A stretch of DNA of 64,000 nt from positions 31,750,156 through 31,814,155 of the forward strand of contig CM017571.1 of the NCBI GenBank assembly GCA_007844125.1, in the 5' to 3' direction. Shown piece after piece: positions 45,438 through 56,399 of this stretch (position 1 is the stretch's first letter; the number at the start of each line of letters is the position of its first letter). The translations under genes and the position numbers were made by a program. This stretch comes from Sinonovacula constricta (Eukaryota; Mollusca; Bivalvia; Cardiida; Solecurtidae). Below the pieces are notes generated by a model. It did not search any database. It saw nothing but the letters and a program-made list of their open reading frames with translations, and had not been told where the DNA came from.

Positions 45438-45880
45438 TAAAGGGGGTATCCGACAGTTAGGACCATTTGTTTTTCTTAGGACCATTTGTATTTCTATCTC
45501 ATGCAACCAAATGAATCAATGTAACTGAAAACATTCTGCAAAATTCTGTTTATTAGTGCCCTACATCAATGTGAAATGTAAAGCATAACATCCCTCTTCT
45601 TTTTACAAAAATAAAGGTCCAATCCCAGCTATGCTATACTGTTAGCCATTTTACTTTTGTTTTTATTATTTTTAGCTGAAATGCCCATCCAGCATATTTA
45701 TAGATTTGGAAATCATTGACATTTTAAGATTATATTTCACCATACAAACAACCTTTATCTACGTCTCAGTATACGTTTTTTTGCATCAGTTATGCAAACA
45801 GCCCAGAACCTTGGTAAGAGCTTGTAAAAGGTTTTCATGAGAGAAGGTCTACTTGCTGGCTTGTTGCACTTTAAAGTGAA
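45438..45880. mobile_element. MITE copy, right end lost
   Basis: The left terminus AAGGGGGTATCCGACAGTTA is clear and interior words (AACTGAAAACATTCTGCAAA, GTGCCCTACATCAATGTGAA) match the other copies. No inverted right terminus is found, so the element is truncated. Confidence 0.55.
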
Positions 45881-45939
45881 CCTGTTCCAATGTTTCTTTC
45901 TTTTGACTAGCACATAACAGATAGAAAGGAGACATGTTT

Positions 45940-46160
45940 GTTAATACAATACACCAACACAATCATAGACATATCAGCAACAGCCAGCTTATTATTTGTG
46001 TAGGAAGCTGTCACATAAATGTTCAGGGGAGATCCAAGCAGCACACCACCCATTCATGAATCTTTTCACCCTGACTGGGACTGGAACCCACATAGTGAAG
46101 GGGTTAGGAGCTACAAGTCAGCAACTCTTACCATGCAGCCATAGGCACCCCAATAGAAAA
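45940..46160 (-). mobile_element. SINE-B copy with head
   Basis: ACACAATCATAGACATATCA, GCAACAGCCAGCTTATTATT, then head CTGGGACTGGAACCCACA and GCAACTCTTACCATGCAGCC. Minus strand. The mid-portion is diverged. Confidence 0.65.
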
Positions 46161-46259
46161 CAAGCAATTACAAGCAATGATGGTAATGACTTGTAGTTGC
46201 AGTGCTAGAGATGCTGGTGATTAAATGTTGGTTTTTAAAGCATTAAAAAATGTGCTGGT

Positions 46260-46485
46260 CATTCAGACACTACTGCTGCTGCTGATGATGATGACTGTGG
46301 AGTTAATGGTGGCTGTAAAGTTGTGAAGTGTTGTCGGTACTGGTTGCAATTGTGGCACTATTGCTTAGGGAAATTGTACTTGTAATACTAAAAACAGTGA
46401 ATGTGGGTAATCATAATGATATTGTAATGTAGTTGCTGATTCTTACACTTGCAGACTGGTGACAGTGATGGGGGAAAAAATTATG
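46260..46485. other. Flank of trinucleotide tract; possible 9-nt microexon
   Basis: On the minus strand a very strong acceptor (TTTTTTCCCCCATCACTGTC then ACCAG) is followed by TCTGCAAGT and donor GTAAGA at 46455-46447. That would be a 9-nt exon (SAS, phase 0). Such tiny exons exist in animals, but the case rests on splice signals alone. Confidence 0.15.
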
Positions 46486-46489
46486 GTGG

Positions 46490-46760
46490 TAGTGATAACG
46501 AAGGTGGTGATGATGTGATTATGGTGGTAGTGATGATGGAAAATGGTGGTGATAATGGTGGTGGTTTTGATGGTTGGGGTGAGGATGGTGGTGGTGATGA
46601 TAGAGGTGATGATGGTTGGTGATAGTTAAGTGAATTTGGTTGTAGTGATGATGGTGGAAGTGATGGTAGAAGTAATTATTGTGGTGGTGATGGTGGTAGT
46701 GATGTTGGTCAGCGTAAAAATGGTGGTGCTGATGATGGTGAAAAGTGATTTTACTGGTAG
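46490..46760. repeat. Imperfect GGT/GAT trinucleotide tract
   Basis: Runs of GGTGGT, GATGAT and GGTGAT. A 96-codon His-rich minus frame is produced by the repeat and is not a gene. The motif is the complement of the 10480-10665 tract. Confidence 0.85.
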
Positions 46761-46799
46761 TGATAATAGTGGTTTTACTAAGAACATAAAACACAATCA

Positions 46800-47355
46800 A
46801 TAACTTCAAACATTAACTGTTCAATTGAGCTCCAACTTTATGGCCATTAACTGTTTACCACAATGACACAGAGCTACAATACTCCTGACATTTGTTCTAT
46901 AAATTGAACTAGCACCAGTCAAGCCAGTCAATTTCAGGCAACAAAACTGTAATTTCAGAATGTCAGGCATTGGCCCATCAGTCTTGAGAGCTATAAAAAC
47001 GTGAATAATAGCTAAATATCCCTTCTGGGAAGCATTTGTCTACCATGGTATTGATCCCTCTGTTTTTCACAGCAACATAACCATGGTATATGTGCAAATG
47101 GAGACCCTCAGAAATATGTTGAACAACTGTTCTTGGCCATTTTTTCCTTGTTTGTTTTTGCTCTGACTACAGGGAAACACAACAGTATTAAAAACAAGAA
47201 AATACAAAAATAAAAGAATTAAAAAATTGAAGTAATCAGAAAAGAAATGTAATCAGAAAAGAACAGAGTCATAAAAATAACAGAAGAGTTGTAGAAGGGA
47301 GCAGTAACCATATCTTAATTTGAGAGAATATGACAGTATATGAATATGAATAAGA
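46800..47355. other. Non-coding, nothing recognised
   Basis: AT-rich unique intronic sequence. Confidence 0.35.
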
Positions 47356-47359
47356 AAGA

Positions 47360-47695
47360 TTGGTGATTTACCTTAATAAAAGTGGGATAAGTCAAAATTT
47401 AACTTAATGTAATTAAAGAAAGTTGGATATGTCAATATTTACCTTAATTTAACTATGGAAGGTAGATGTGAACATTTGCCATAATATAACTTGGGAAGTT
47501 TAGAAATGTCAATATCTAACTTAATCTAACTTCGAAAAGTTGGATATGTCAACAGTTGCCATATTGATACTAAGGAAAGTTTGAAATGTCAATATTTACC
47601 TTAGTTTGATTTAGGAAAGTTGGACATGTCAATACTTACCTTTATCCAACTTAGGAAAATAGGATACATCGATATTTAACTTGATGCAATCAACA
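47360..47695. repeat. Degenerate minisatellite, about 39-bp unit
   Basis: About eight diverged units of AAGTTGGATATGTCAATATT plus TACCTTAATTTAACTTAGG. Several units contain TTTACCTTA, which on the minus (gene) strand reads TAAGGTAAA, a donor-like word. Confidence 0.85.
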
Positions 47696-47727
47696 ACAAA
47701 TACCTATCTTAATAGTTCCGGGCACAG

Positions 47728-47790
47728 TCACAGCAAATAGTGCAGATCCTGAGCATACAGCTCACAATGAGGAGCTAGTACAGTCTTTGA
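47728..47790. repeat. Palindromic element copy, left part
   Basis: GCAAATAGTGCAGATCCTGA, then ACAGCTC...GAGGAGCTAG. A matching right-arm word GGATCTACACTATTTGC lies at about 48105-48121, so the element may be interrupted by the intervening 310 bp. Confidence 0.5.
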
Positions 47791-47847
47791 AATTATTATA
47801 CAATAATTACATCCATTCGGACGTGTAATATTTGGAGATTCTCTTAC

Positions 47848-47877
47848 CCAAAGCACAATTTTCATGCCCAAAGTTTG
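47848..47877 (-). CDS. Weak exon candidate, 30 bp
   Basis: Acceptor CTTGTTGTTTCTGAAAG and donor TGG|GTAAGA bracket 30 bp reading QTLGMKIVLW in phase 0. It lies in the large intron of the minus gene and would insert in frame. The acceptor is moderate and no other support exists. Confidence 0.22.
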
Positions 47878-48188
47878 CTTTCAGAAACAACAAGGTCTTT
47901 TCTTTTAAGCTTAATGTTTGTTACTGTACTATAATTGGAGGAACAATATATGCAAAAATAAACCAATTTCTTTCTGAACTCACTTTCAAGTTCCATTAAA
48001 AAAAAAAACACTTGCCCCTTGAGCATCAAACTTTGTCTGCTCTTAAATTTAGTCGCCACGGGCGGTAAGACTTAGTGTTGATTTCAAGGACTGCAAGTAT
48101 TTCTGGATCTACACTATTTGCTAAGCCACTTAGCCTTATAAATATGTGCTTAGCTGACTGAGAGTTAAGGATGTTCCTACATCATTTT

Positions 48189-48488
48189 TATTGGGTTTAT
48201 GTCACACCAAAAGTATTCAGTTATCTGGAGATGTTGTACACTTGAAGAACATATTGTTTTTATGGTGTATAGCATGCTGTGAACACCTGGCATGATACCA
48301 CACCCATCAAATTATCCTGACACGGGGCCAACCAATCACGAAACTACCAATAATTTCTCCACCGTTAAGCAAAGGAGCTGTACCACTATCATTTTTTTTA
48401 ATGACCTTGGTATGTTGGGCCCTGAATCGAACCCGTGGTCTCCTGTACCTGGAGCCGATGCTCTACCAATTGCGATACCAGGTCCAGT
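48189..48488 (-). mobile_element. SINE-A copy
   Basis: TTTTATTGGGTTTATGTCAC, TCAGTTATCTGGAGATGTTG, CACCTGGCATGATACCACAC, then GAATCGAACCCGTGG and CTACCAATTGCGATACCAGG. Tail left, head right, minus strand, in the 10.9-kb intron. Confidence 0.87.
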
Positions 48489-48489
48489 A

Positions 48490-49305
48490 TTCCTACGTGA
48501 TACATCATGCCATAGATGGTGCCCCGATTCTACACCAATCGCCAGTCTGATGTGAGATCAACAGTTCCCTGTGTCAGCTTGTAAGAAACATCATCACTAA
48601 ACAAAAAAACTTTTTCAAACAAATAATCATTGCTATTTCCCTTGAGCTCAAGACAGTGAAAAGCAATTTTCTGAATTCACAAAATTGAAAACTGCATGCA
48701 ATATGTGTTCGTAGGAATGTTATCTAGAATTATAGATGTCTCTTGTGGATTGCATGTAGTGAAAGCATAAAATTCTCATGGCTAAATTATATCAAAGATA
48801 CACCATCACAAATTATTCTGACACTGTTGGCCTAGTGATTCCATGATTATTGACTAATAACTGGGAGTGAAGGCTGCAATAATCGCCTACTTTCTCTCTA
48901 ATTGATGCCACAGTAGAGAAATAAATAAGAAATAAATTTGTTTCTTAGCGACAGTTACAATAAAATAAGACAGAATAGCACCAGCATGTATTATGTAGAT
49001 CCTGGAAAGAAGATATTTCATTATATTCAACTAAGATGTCCAACATCAGTTTTGACGGCTTTAATGATTATAAGATTGTTAAAATTAGCTTAACCGTCCT
49101 TTATGAATCTAACCAAGCATTTTTTTTGTTGGTGTGGTTTCTTTATTATTATTATTTCTGTTTAGCCAAGCCCGTTTAAAATCTTTCAAAAAACATCTGA
49201 CTGATGTGCACTTCTGGCATGATATGGAAATAGGAAGTTTATATAAGTTTGGGTCAATGATATTGTCATTTGTATTTTTATCACTTAATCCCTATCATTC
49301 CACTT
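48490..49305. other. Intronic sequence with small balanced segment
   Basis: About 48780-48960 is somewhat more balanced, with GCAATAATCGCC and CTCTAATTGATGCC words. The rest is AT-rich and unrecognised. Confidence 0.3.
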
Positions 49306-49309
49306 TTTT

Positions 49310-49395
49310 TTAACCCTTTTCATGCTGGAAACACCACCAAATTGTCTACAATATACATCTCCCTCATGGTGTTTCCAGCAGTTTAGGGATAAAAA
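49310..49395. repeat. Second palindromic family, two-arm copy
   Basis: Left arm CATGCTGGAAACACCACCAA and right arm CTCATGGTGTTTCCAGCAGT are inverted. The outer flanks are TTAACCC on the left and GGGATAAAA on the right. It is the clearest copy; single arms are at 19200, 23364 and 42752. Confidence 0.65.
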
Positions 49396-49909
49396 ACGTT
49401 AAGGTAACTATAACTATGAATAGAGACTGAGCAAAAATCTGATCCAACAGGAAGTTGACTAATCAGGGTTTATACTATTTGTGTAGACTCAGCATGATAA
49501 GAGAAGGAGTTTTCTCAACTTCACAACAGTAATTTGTAAGTGAGGACAATTCTACTTGACAACAAGGAAGAAATTACTTGCATTTTTATTATTTCTCACA
49601 ATTTTTGTCAAACCTTTGTTTACAATGTTTCATCTAAATCTGAACATTTGTAAAAAGTATTTAATACTTAAGGTCAATGCTTGTATTTTCTCTTAATTAA
49701 CATTATTTATATAAAGGTTTTGGAATAGTGTATCAAGAGAAATTCAGTAAGAAACAAATCCCCACAGTTCCATTGTGAAGGATAACCCCACAATTAATCA
49801 TAATAGTTGGCATATAGCCATTTTCAAGAAACTTTAATAGGGGAAAGTGCTTGTCAACAGTCCACAAATTACAATAAAAGCAAAAGAAAACAAGGCCCTG
49901 GGGTCATAT

Positions 49910-50255
49910 TAACAAGAAATCTTAGTTATTCTTTTTTTACTTAAAACTAAGATATTTCCCTAAAATTTTGAAAAATCCTAAGAAAATAATTAGATTAAAT
50001 TTTATGAATGAAATTCAAGAAGTGTTTTATATCTAAAGAAATATTTCAAAATGTCTAAAAAATTCTTTAGAACACAATTTAAGCGCTCCAGGTGAGTTAT
50101 TTCTTATCTTAAGACATTTCCTTAAATTTTGAAAAAATCTTGAAAAATGTCTTAGAATAAATGGTGCTGTGAATGAAATTTTAGAAAAATAAAAATGTCT
50201 AAAAAATATTTCAAAATATTGAAAATTTCCTAATTTAAGTCAGAAAAAAAAACAC
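49910..50255. repeat. AT-rich dispersed repeat
   Basis: Words such as TTTTGAAAAATCCTAAG, GAATGAAATTCAAGAAG and AAAATGTCTAAAAAAT recur within it and again, diverged, at 57730-57905 (CTTAAAGAATG, TTTTGAAAAATTAATAAATT, AAGGAAATATTTTAATATTT). It appears to be a repeat with partial internal inverted symmetry. Confidence 0.5.
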
Positions 50256-51096
50256 CCACAGATTCTACATGAATACGACCCCAGGTCTATTAGAGAAGAT
50301 ATAAAGGTATAAAGATATCTTAAACTTTAGATTGATGAGTATCATCAAATCGGGTCTGTAGATATTATACAGCATGTCTTGAGAGCCACAAATCAAACTC
50401 CCTTGTCCATTACACTCAGTTCATACATTTGTATCAAACATAAATAACCAGCAAAACTGACAGTTGCCATAGAAATACGGACTTTATTCTGGAAAGTGTA
50501 TACATTTTCTGCTGATTTTCGATCTGTTATAGAGCCAGGGTATCTATAGCATAACATTGCTGGAGAGATTGCGGATTTACAAGTTTGGGGATATAGAAAG
50601 CACAAGTAGGAATATTGTCTTGACAACATGTCATTATTGCTTCTTTAAACCATCTAATTCTACATTTAATAAAAAAAACTTTTTTTCTAATATAGATTTT
50701 CATGTAAAGGTGCCTTGATATATTGTTGTTGTTAAACTGGCAGGAAATATAGCAAATCCTGATCAGACAGCTCTTTTGATGTGATGTCAGTCTTTGAACA
50801 TACATCTTTTGCATTTAGATGATTGAACAACAAATAAGATCAATAATATTATTTAATGTTCAGAGTAATTTAATTTAAAAAAATAAATCACCAGGTGTTG
50901 AAAACAGCTTTGCGCCCATTGTTGTATAAACTAGTATGCCAATGATTACTCTGTTACTCGAGTACTTTATAAAATGCCAATACTCAAGTATTAAAATAAA
51001 AAAATGCCAATACTCAAGTATTGAAATCAGAAGAAATTGCCGAGTCTGCTAATTTTACGCTTACTATCTATTTTAACATGTTAAGGTCATTCTTAC

Positions 51097-51224
51097 TTCT
51101 GCAGATATCCCACAGTTTGGGTGGTAACGTGTGTTTAATGAGGTCACTGTGCAGCAATTGTGTATAAGAAAGATAAAAGGGCATATAACAAGGGATGTTT
51201 TGAGCAAAGTCTTGCAAGCGATGA
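51097..51224 (-). CDS. Exon candidate, 128 bp
   Basis: Acceptor GACTGCTTTTGGATTTTTGACAG and donor GAA|GTAAGA bracket 128 bp. Two frames are open. One reads HRLQDFAQNIPCY...LPPKLWDICR and looks protein-like; the other is hydrophobic. The length is not a multiple of three, so it cannot sit as a cassette between the phase-0 exons here without a partner. It may belong to another transcript or be fortuitous. Confidence 0.3.
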
Positions 51225-52049
51225 CTGTCAAAAATCCAAAAGCAGTCAGCAAATTCAACTAACAATCGTGCCAAGTTTTGGTGAGTCTTCTACTTCGAAT
51301 GGACAGAGTAAATGTAATGTTAGCCTATTCAGGCTGTTAAGGCTATTTCATTTCATTTTCAAGATCATTTTTACAATTATATTAATTTCAATACAATTTA
51401 GTATTGTCAACAATTTGAGATATGTCGAGTAATTGTAAATTTAAGAGGCAAATTACATAAATAATAACAAGTGTTAAAAAAAATACGAAAACAAGTGCCA
51501 AACATTTAACCTTAACACTTAGCCGGCTACATTTTGTTAAAAACCCATGCTAAATTATGATGAAAATTACTAATTAAACAAAGTAATGGACACACTGTTA
51601 TATACAGTTTGAAACACTAAGAATACTACAGTGATCAATTTGACATGGATTCTAAGTTGAGAAACAATTTTAAGCAGGATTTCAATAGATGCATCGGAAG
51701 AATTTTATCATTTGGGTTCAAGATGAGCTGAACATTCAAAGCTTTAAATTAAAGGATTTTCCTATCCCTACTACAAAAACAACACTGAATATTTTCATCT
51801 GTCTTGTAACACAAATTTTAGGTTAAATCAAGATGTGTTTAATGGTTACAAAATAAATCACTTTCTAATAAAATAATCAAGAATAATGATGTTATTTTTA
51901 GAAGGAAGGCCTTCTAGAATAATACCTGATATAACAGGGTTTTTTTTACAGAGTGTAATTCTGAGCAAAGATGAGAAAAAAATCAATTAACCATTAATTA
52001 AAGCTACAAAAACAGTGCTAAACTTTCTCCCATTTTAACTCATACCCTG

Positions 52050-52476
52050 ATTAACATAAATCTTACAGGCTTTGGCAAATATGGTCTAGATACGGATCAA
52101 ATCGATATCGAAACGCTGTTTATAACATTACCCTTAATTGCTAGATATATATCACGTCTATTGTCCACTCTTTCCAAATCTATAAATAAGCACGCTGGGG
52201 ATTTTAGCTAAAAATAGGTATCAGTGTCAGAGCTGATTACCCAAAAGATCAGGTAACATGATTTCCAAAGTAAGAAGTCACTAAGTTTTCTTAGTATAAA
52301 AATAGCAAACTGTGCAGCTTGACTCAGATAGAAAATGACAAGTTGAGTGCTTTACTTTTCAAAGGGATGTTGGTAGCCTATCACAGTATTTCGCAGGTTC
52401 TTTCCAGCCAGAAATAATCAATTTGGTTTCATGTGAGAAAGAAAAATGGTCCAAACTGTTGGATACCACCTTTAAA
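52050..52476. mobile_element. MITE copy, left end lost
   Basis: The right terminus GTCCAAACTGTTGGATACCA then CCTT, with TA following, is intact. Interior words (CCAAATCTATAAATAAGC, GTATCAGTGTCAGAGCTGAT) match, inverted, the interior of the 5050 copy. The left terminus is absent. Confidence 0.55.
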
Positions 52477-52555
52477 GTCAGCCAGACTACAGTTCAGCAG
52501 TATATACCTTAGCTTGCTACATTTTGTTTCCTCTGAGCCAGCAAAGCATGTATTT

Positions 52556-52645
52556 ACAAGGCTCAGGCAAATAGTGTACATTCAGATCAGCCAGCTTCCA
52601 TCTGTTCTGGATCAACACTATTTGCTGCAGTCTCTGGCTATGTCT
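52556..52645. repeat. Palindromic element copy
   Basis: Left arm GCAAATAGTGTACATTCAGA then TCAGCCAGCTTCC; right arm TGTTCTGGATCAACACTATT then TGCTGCAGTCTCTGG. Confidence 0.7.
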
Positions 52646-52767
52646 GGCTTCATTAGCATTTTGTTGTAAGCCAAAAATTTAGAGTTAAAAACCCATGCTA
52701 AATTTTGCTCTCTTTTTTGTGTCTTATACATTATACGTATGTAAAGGTTAAAATAATTATTAATAGC

Positions 52768-52860
52768 AACAATGCAGCAAATATTGTGGATCACGATCAG
52801 AGAGCTCCCAGCAGGGAGTGGCTGATCTAGATCTATAATATTTGCCTAAGCAATATAAAT
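52768..52860. repeat. Palindromic element copy
   Basis: GCAAATATTGTGGATCACGA, CAGAGAGCTCCC, then GGGAGTGGCTGATCTAGATC and TATAATATTTGCC. It is one of the most symmetric copies, only about 140 bp right of another. Confidence 0.72.
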
Positions 52861-52869
52861 ACATGATTA

Positions 52870-53275
52870 GCAGGCTAAGAGCTAAAACTGAGGAAGACAC
52901 ACGGGAGAGATCAAGTGAGTTTCCCAGATAAATGTTGGATCATAGAAATAAGCCAAGAAATACCGAGGGACGGCTCACAATACGCACACAATATATCAAT
53001 ATCCAATGTAATCATCTGAAATTGATGGAGGATTACAATGTAACCGACAGCTAGAACCAGACCGGATATGGAATCTTTTGTATGGATTTCAAAGAAATTA
53101 TTCACTCATGGATTTCCAGCAATAAGTTACGAGCAAAATGGCAGGAAAATATTAATCAGAAAATGGGAAACCGCACACAACATGGCGTTTAACTGGATGA
53201 ATGATCTAAGAATTATCAATCAAATGACGGAGATGATACTCAGGGATATCATAAACAAATAAAGTTTATGCTCAT
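52870..53275. promoter_or_regulatory. Balanced island; competing short frames
   Basis: Unique, more balanced sequence. A 64-codon plus frame (ATG at 53068) has protein-like content (MESFVWISKKLFTHGF...). On the minus strand acceptor CATCAATTTCAG at 53026 and donor TATT|GTGAGC give a 37-bp phase-0 candidate (MITLDIDILCAY). Neither is supported by neighbours; a conserved non-coding element is possible. Confidence 0.2.
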
Positions 53276-53344
53276 ACAAACAAGCTTCATGCCAATTTGA
53301 CAAACAAAATTGTTTTTTATTATTATAACATATAAAACACTTAC

Positions 53345-53384
53345 CATCGAATTTCATACATAAAAAATCCTTTTGAATGTCCAT
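53345..53384 (-). CDS. Possible alternative first coding exon
   Basis: On the minus strand an ATG at 53384 with an in-frame stop upstream opens MDIQKDFLCMKFD and meets a near-consensus donor GATG|GTAAGTG 40 bases on. It lies in the large intron of the minus gene. It ends in phase 1, so it would not splice directly to the phase-0 exons found. It could start another transcript or be chance. Confidence 0.2.
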
Positions 53385-53699
53385 GTTAATAAAAATTTAA
53401 TATTTCACAAATTATTCAAATTTACATTTACAATTAAGGAACTATAAGTGTTGTAGTTGTTGTTTCTTATATCCAAAAGCACTTTTTAACCAGTAACTCC
53501 ATAAATGGTATTTCTGCATTCCCAAATGCTGAAAGTAACAAAACTATTACAGTGAAGATAACACTATATTTGTTTCAACACCAGCTCTGTCTGCCAAAAA
53601 GATTGTTGAATAGTATAATTAACCTGATTAACAAACAAAACTACAAACAGAAAATTTTCAGTCAATTAAATTCACCCATTTTGCAATTAACAATCAATT

Positions 53700-54120
53700 G
53701 GGAAGATAATATATTGCACAATTCCTATCAGTTGTGTCAACGTGCAATACTTCCACAACAGCAGAACAGAGCCCAGCAACTGCAGAGGGCCCCCCTGTAC
53801 AACGACAGCAGAAATCATACTGACAATGACAAGTCACTTTTATTTTGAAAAAGTCTGTAGATCCCTTTATCAACAACTTGACACAGAATAAGGTGAAACA
53901 TGAGAGACAATCTTGAGGCAAACCTAACAACTAACACCGCTAATTCCTGTCAATAACCCAGGGTGGACCGAAAATCAATCTACAGTGCTTGGTGTCCTAG
54001 CAGGCCTGCTGTTGACCAACTTGTTGAGGGATGTGTCCCCTCAATCTCTCTATTACTATCTCTGAACATTCACAAGTATCTAAAACACTGCACTTCTCAC
54101 TGGTATTTTATCACCTAGTC
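53700..54120. promoter_or_regulatory. Repeat-free balanced island in intron
   Basis: Balanced unique sequence (GAACAGAGCCCAGCAACTGC, CCCAGGGTGGACCG, CTAGCAGGCCTGCTG). Frames of 78-98 codons on both strands cancel each other as evidence. Confidence 0.25.
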
Positions 54121-54239
54121 AGTCAACAGAGACCCATGCAAGACAGACAGAGCTATCTAAACAGGCAGTTATGGTGAAAATATCACATTTTATCATCAAG
54201 TCGACAACATAAAAGGATAATTTACAAATGATGAGTGTA

Positions 54240-54560
54240 ATTTATCAAACTACATAAGGCCTGGGCATACTCAAGTAATCCCTCTCCATAAATTAGCTGC
54301 CCCAGAAGCCTCATGGTGGGATTAATCTGGAAAGCAAAGAAATCTCACAAAATCTTGTTGTCAAATGAGGCTAATCTCTAAATAAGCGAAGGATAATCCA
54401 TGACAATGTTTTTAAAGACACATCCTTGGTATCAGACTGCCAACCTGTGAATGTTGTTCCTGCACTGCCAGGAGAACGAGGCATGGACACCCTAGCGAGA
54501 CCTGCAGCTATCAACAACCTCACATCTGTGTCACAATGTGTCATTCAGATATTACAAATC
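54240..54560. promoter_or_regulatory. Candidate enhancer with three TAATCC sites
   Basis: TAATCC occurs at 54276-54281, on the reverse strand at 54319-54324 (within GGGATTAATC) and at 54394-54399. TAATCC is the preferred site of K50 homeodomain proteins (Otx, Pitx, Goosecoid). The segment is unique and balanced and lies about 0.4 kb into the intron after the large exon. Function is inference. Confidence 0.3.
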
Positions 54561-54726
54561 ATTGTGGCACCTAATCAGATATTTTTTTGGTATTTATCGT
54601 TACAATTTAGAGACCCCAAACCTTCCCTCTGGAATGCCCATTGACCAGTTCTTTATTAGGATAAAAAAAGGCTAAACTTATATAATAATATTTTATAATG
54701 ATTGTCTCCCTTTTTCAAGATTGTGG

Positions 54727-54885
54727 ATTTTTTTTTAATGCATCTCAGCGACCATTTATATTATGTTTTTTATGTCCGGCTATATTGGTGGAGTAAAACC
54801 CAAGACAAATGTCTTGGTTAGAACCACAAGTAGGTCTGCTGGCAGACCTTTCCACAATTATGAGTCCTTTGCCCTGATAGGAACA
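54727..54885 (-). mobile_element. SINE-B copy next to the large exon
   Basis: TTTTTTTTAATGCATCTCAG, GTCCGGCTATATTGGTGGAG, AAATGTCTTGGTTAGAACCA and GGTCTGCTGGCAGACC preserve the family order; minus strand, head decayed. The stop codon of the read-through frame from the large exon (54858-54860) lies inside this SINE, which is a reason to trust the splice donor at 54998 rather than that stop. Confidence 0.75.
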
Positions 54886-54998
54886 GAAAAAAATAAACCC
54901 TCTGAATCTCTTATTAACTGACAGTTCTCCACTTTGTGCCATCTGTCATATATAGTTAATATATCTCCCAAGTTTACAACTAAGAAAATCCCCTTTAC

Positions 54999-55673
54999 CT
55001 TATTCAGTGTTATCTTCAAACTGTGACCAGTGTTCACAACAACACTAGAGCATGAATTAGTCCCATCTTTAGTTTCCTTTGCACCTCCCTCCTCAGTCTT
55101 CTCTCTAATGTCCCTCTCTATATCTCTGCCATTGTCTGTCTTCTCTGTGTGAGCTCTGTGCTCTGTAAGGTCTTTTACATCTACTGGCCTTCGGAATACA
55201 GGCTCTACTCTGTCATCACCAGTTGCTGATAATGAAACTGTCACCTCAGGCTCACAACTGTCTGCCTTTACCAAGGGTGTGGTGCCACTGCTTAACTCAG
55301 CAGACCCACTGGAGTCCTGATTGCATTCTCCAAGCACAGGGGACTTGTTGATATTTCTACTATCAAGACCATCTATCTGACTTTCTGCATCAACCTCACC
55401 ACAATCTCTCGTACCATCAACACTACAACCAGTAGTATTTCCGTTTCCTACACTGCTTGAAACCGCAACCTCTAGACCATCAACAGAAACTATCTTTGCT
55501 CCATTCCCCTTTTCAGAAGTCCTTTCTCCAGAATCTTCTAAAACTTTAGTCCCATCTTTGAGCACTGTAGTGTCAGTCTTCACAGTTCCATTCTGTTCAT
55601 TAATGATCCTATCTCTACTTTTTAAATCCATTATGTCATCCAGAATAACTTCACAATTTGTTATTTTCTCCAT
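54999..55673 (-). CDS. Large first coding exon of the minus-strand gene
   Basis: This 225-codon stretch opens with ATG (G at -3, G at +4, in-frame TGA two codons upstream) and ends at donor AAG|GTAAAG in phase 0. The frame runs on 46 codons more, but those enter a SINE, so the exon most likely ends at the donor. The protein is acidic and Ser/Thr/Gly-rich (MEKITNCEVILDDIMDLKS at the start), probably disordered. It ends in a more ordered, basic piece (SSVVVNTGHSLKITLNK). No signal peptide or membrane span is seen. An acceptor just before the ATG (TTGTGAG|AT) cannot be excluded, in which case it is an internal exon. The family is not recognised; a nuclear or scaffold protein would fit the composition. 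Confidence 0.72.
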
Positions 55674-55679
55674 ATCTCA

Positions 55680-56395
55680 CAATAAGATTATTTTTGTTTT
55701 TAATTAATAAATCAGTATTATAAAGTTGAATCACCTGTGTACAATCCTTGAAAACCAAATTACATGCCTACCAGAACAGTCAATTAACTTAAACCAGTAG
55801 CATTTTACATGCATTTAAACTAAACAAAAACAATGAACAAAATTATGAAATACATTCTCTACTTAAAGCTAACACTGTGTATTGGTATACATGAATGCCA
55901 TCTAAGTGCTCAAGTTGCTCTTGTCCTTCAAACTTTCCTGGTTGACTGCAAGCGTCCTTGACCTTTGTTTATGTCTCTCATAGGATGGCAAATATAACCT
56001 GGCCAAGAAAACCGTCAAAAAGTCAACCTCACACTTAGATTCCTTTTAAAATCTGCACAAAATGATTTCTATTTGAAAGTCCAATTCAACCAATCCAAAG
56101 GCATCATTTCAAGAGCTAGTCTGTGTTCATGGAAGTCTGTATGCCATTACCACAGTGAATGTGAATGCAAGTTTCTACCACTATCCCAGGACAAGAACCT
56201 CCAATCCTGTCCAGTTACACCCCATATCCCTCCTAACACACAAGTCATACACAGTGTTCGTATTTCCAACAATAGAGACCCAATGTGCTGCTTTCAGCAG
56301 TTGTCTTCACATCACAACACAGGATAACACACAAATACAATCTAATTCCCTGGCAATTCCCACTTGACTAGTTTGCGGCTATCATTTCTCCAATA
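55680..56395. other. Upstream flank of the large exon
   Basis: It would hold the 5' UTR, promoter or preceding intron. No TATA box or CpG cluster is obvious. On the minus strand CAAAGGTCAAGGAC (near 55953) resembles a nuclear-receptor half-site pair. An 84-codon plus frame at 56073-56327 lacks support. Donor-like CACG|GTGAGG at 56451 on minus could end a 5' non-coding exon. Confidence 0.3.
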
Positions 56396-56399
56396 GCAG

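Noticed and set aside
46519..46809. His-rich 96-codon minus frame
   Set aside because: Encoded by a GGT/GAT trinucleotide tract; no splice or start context.
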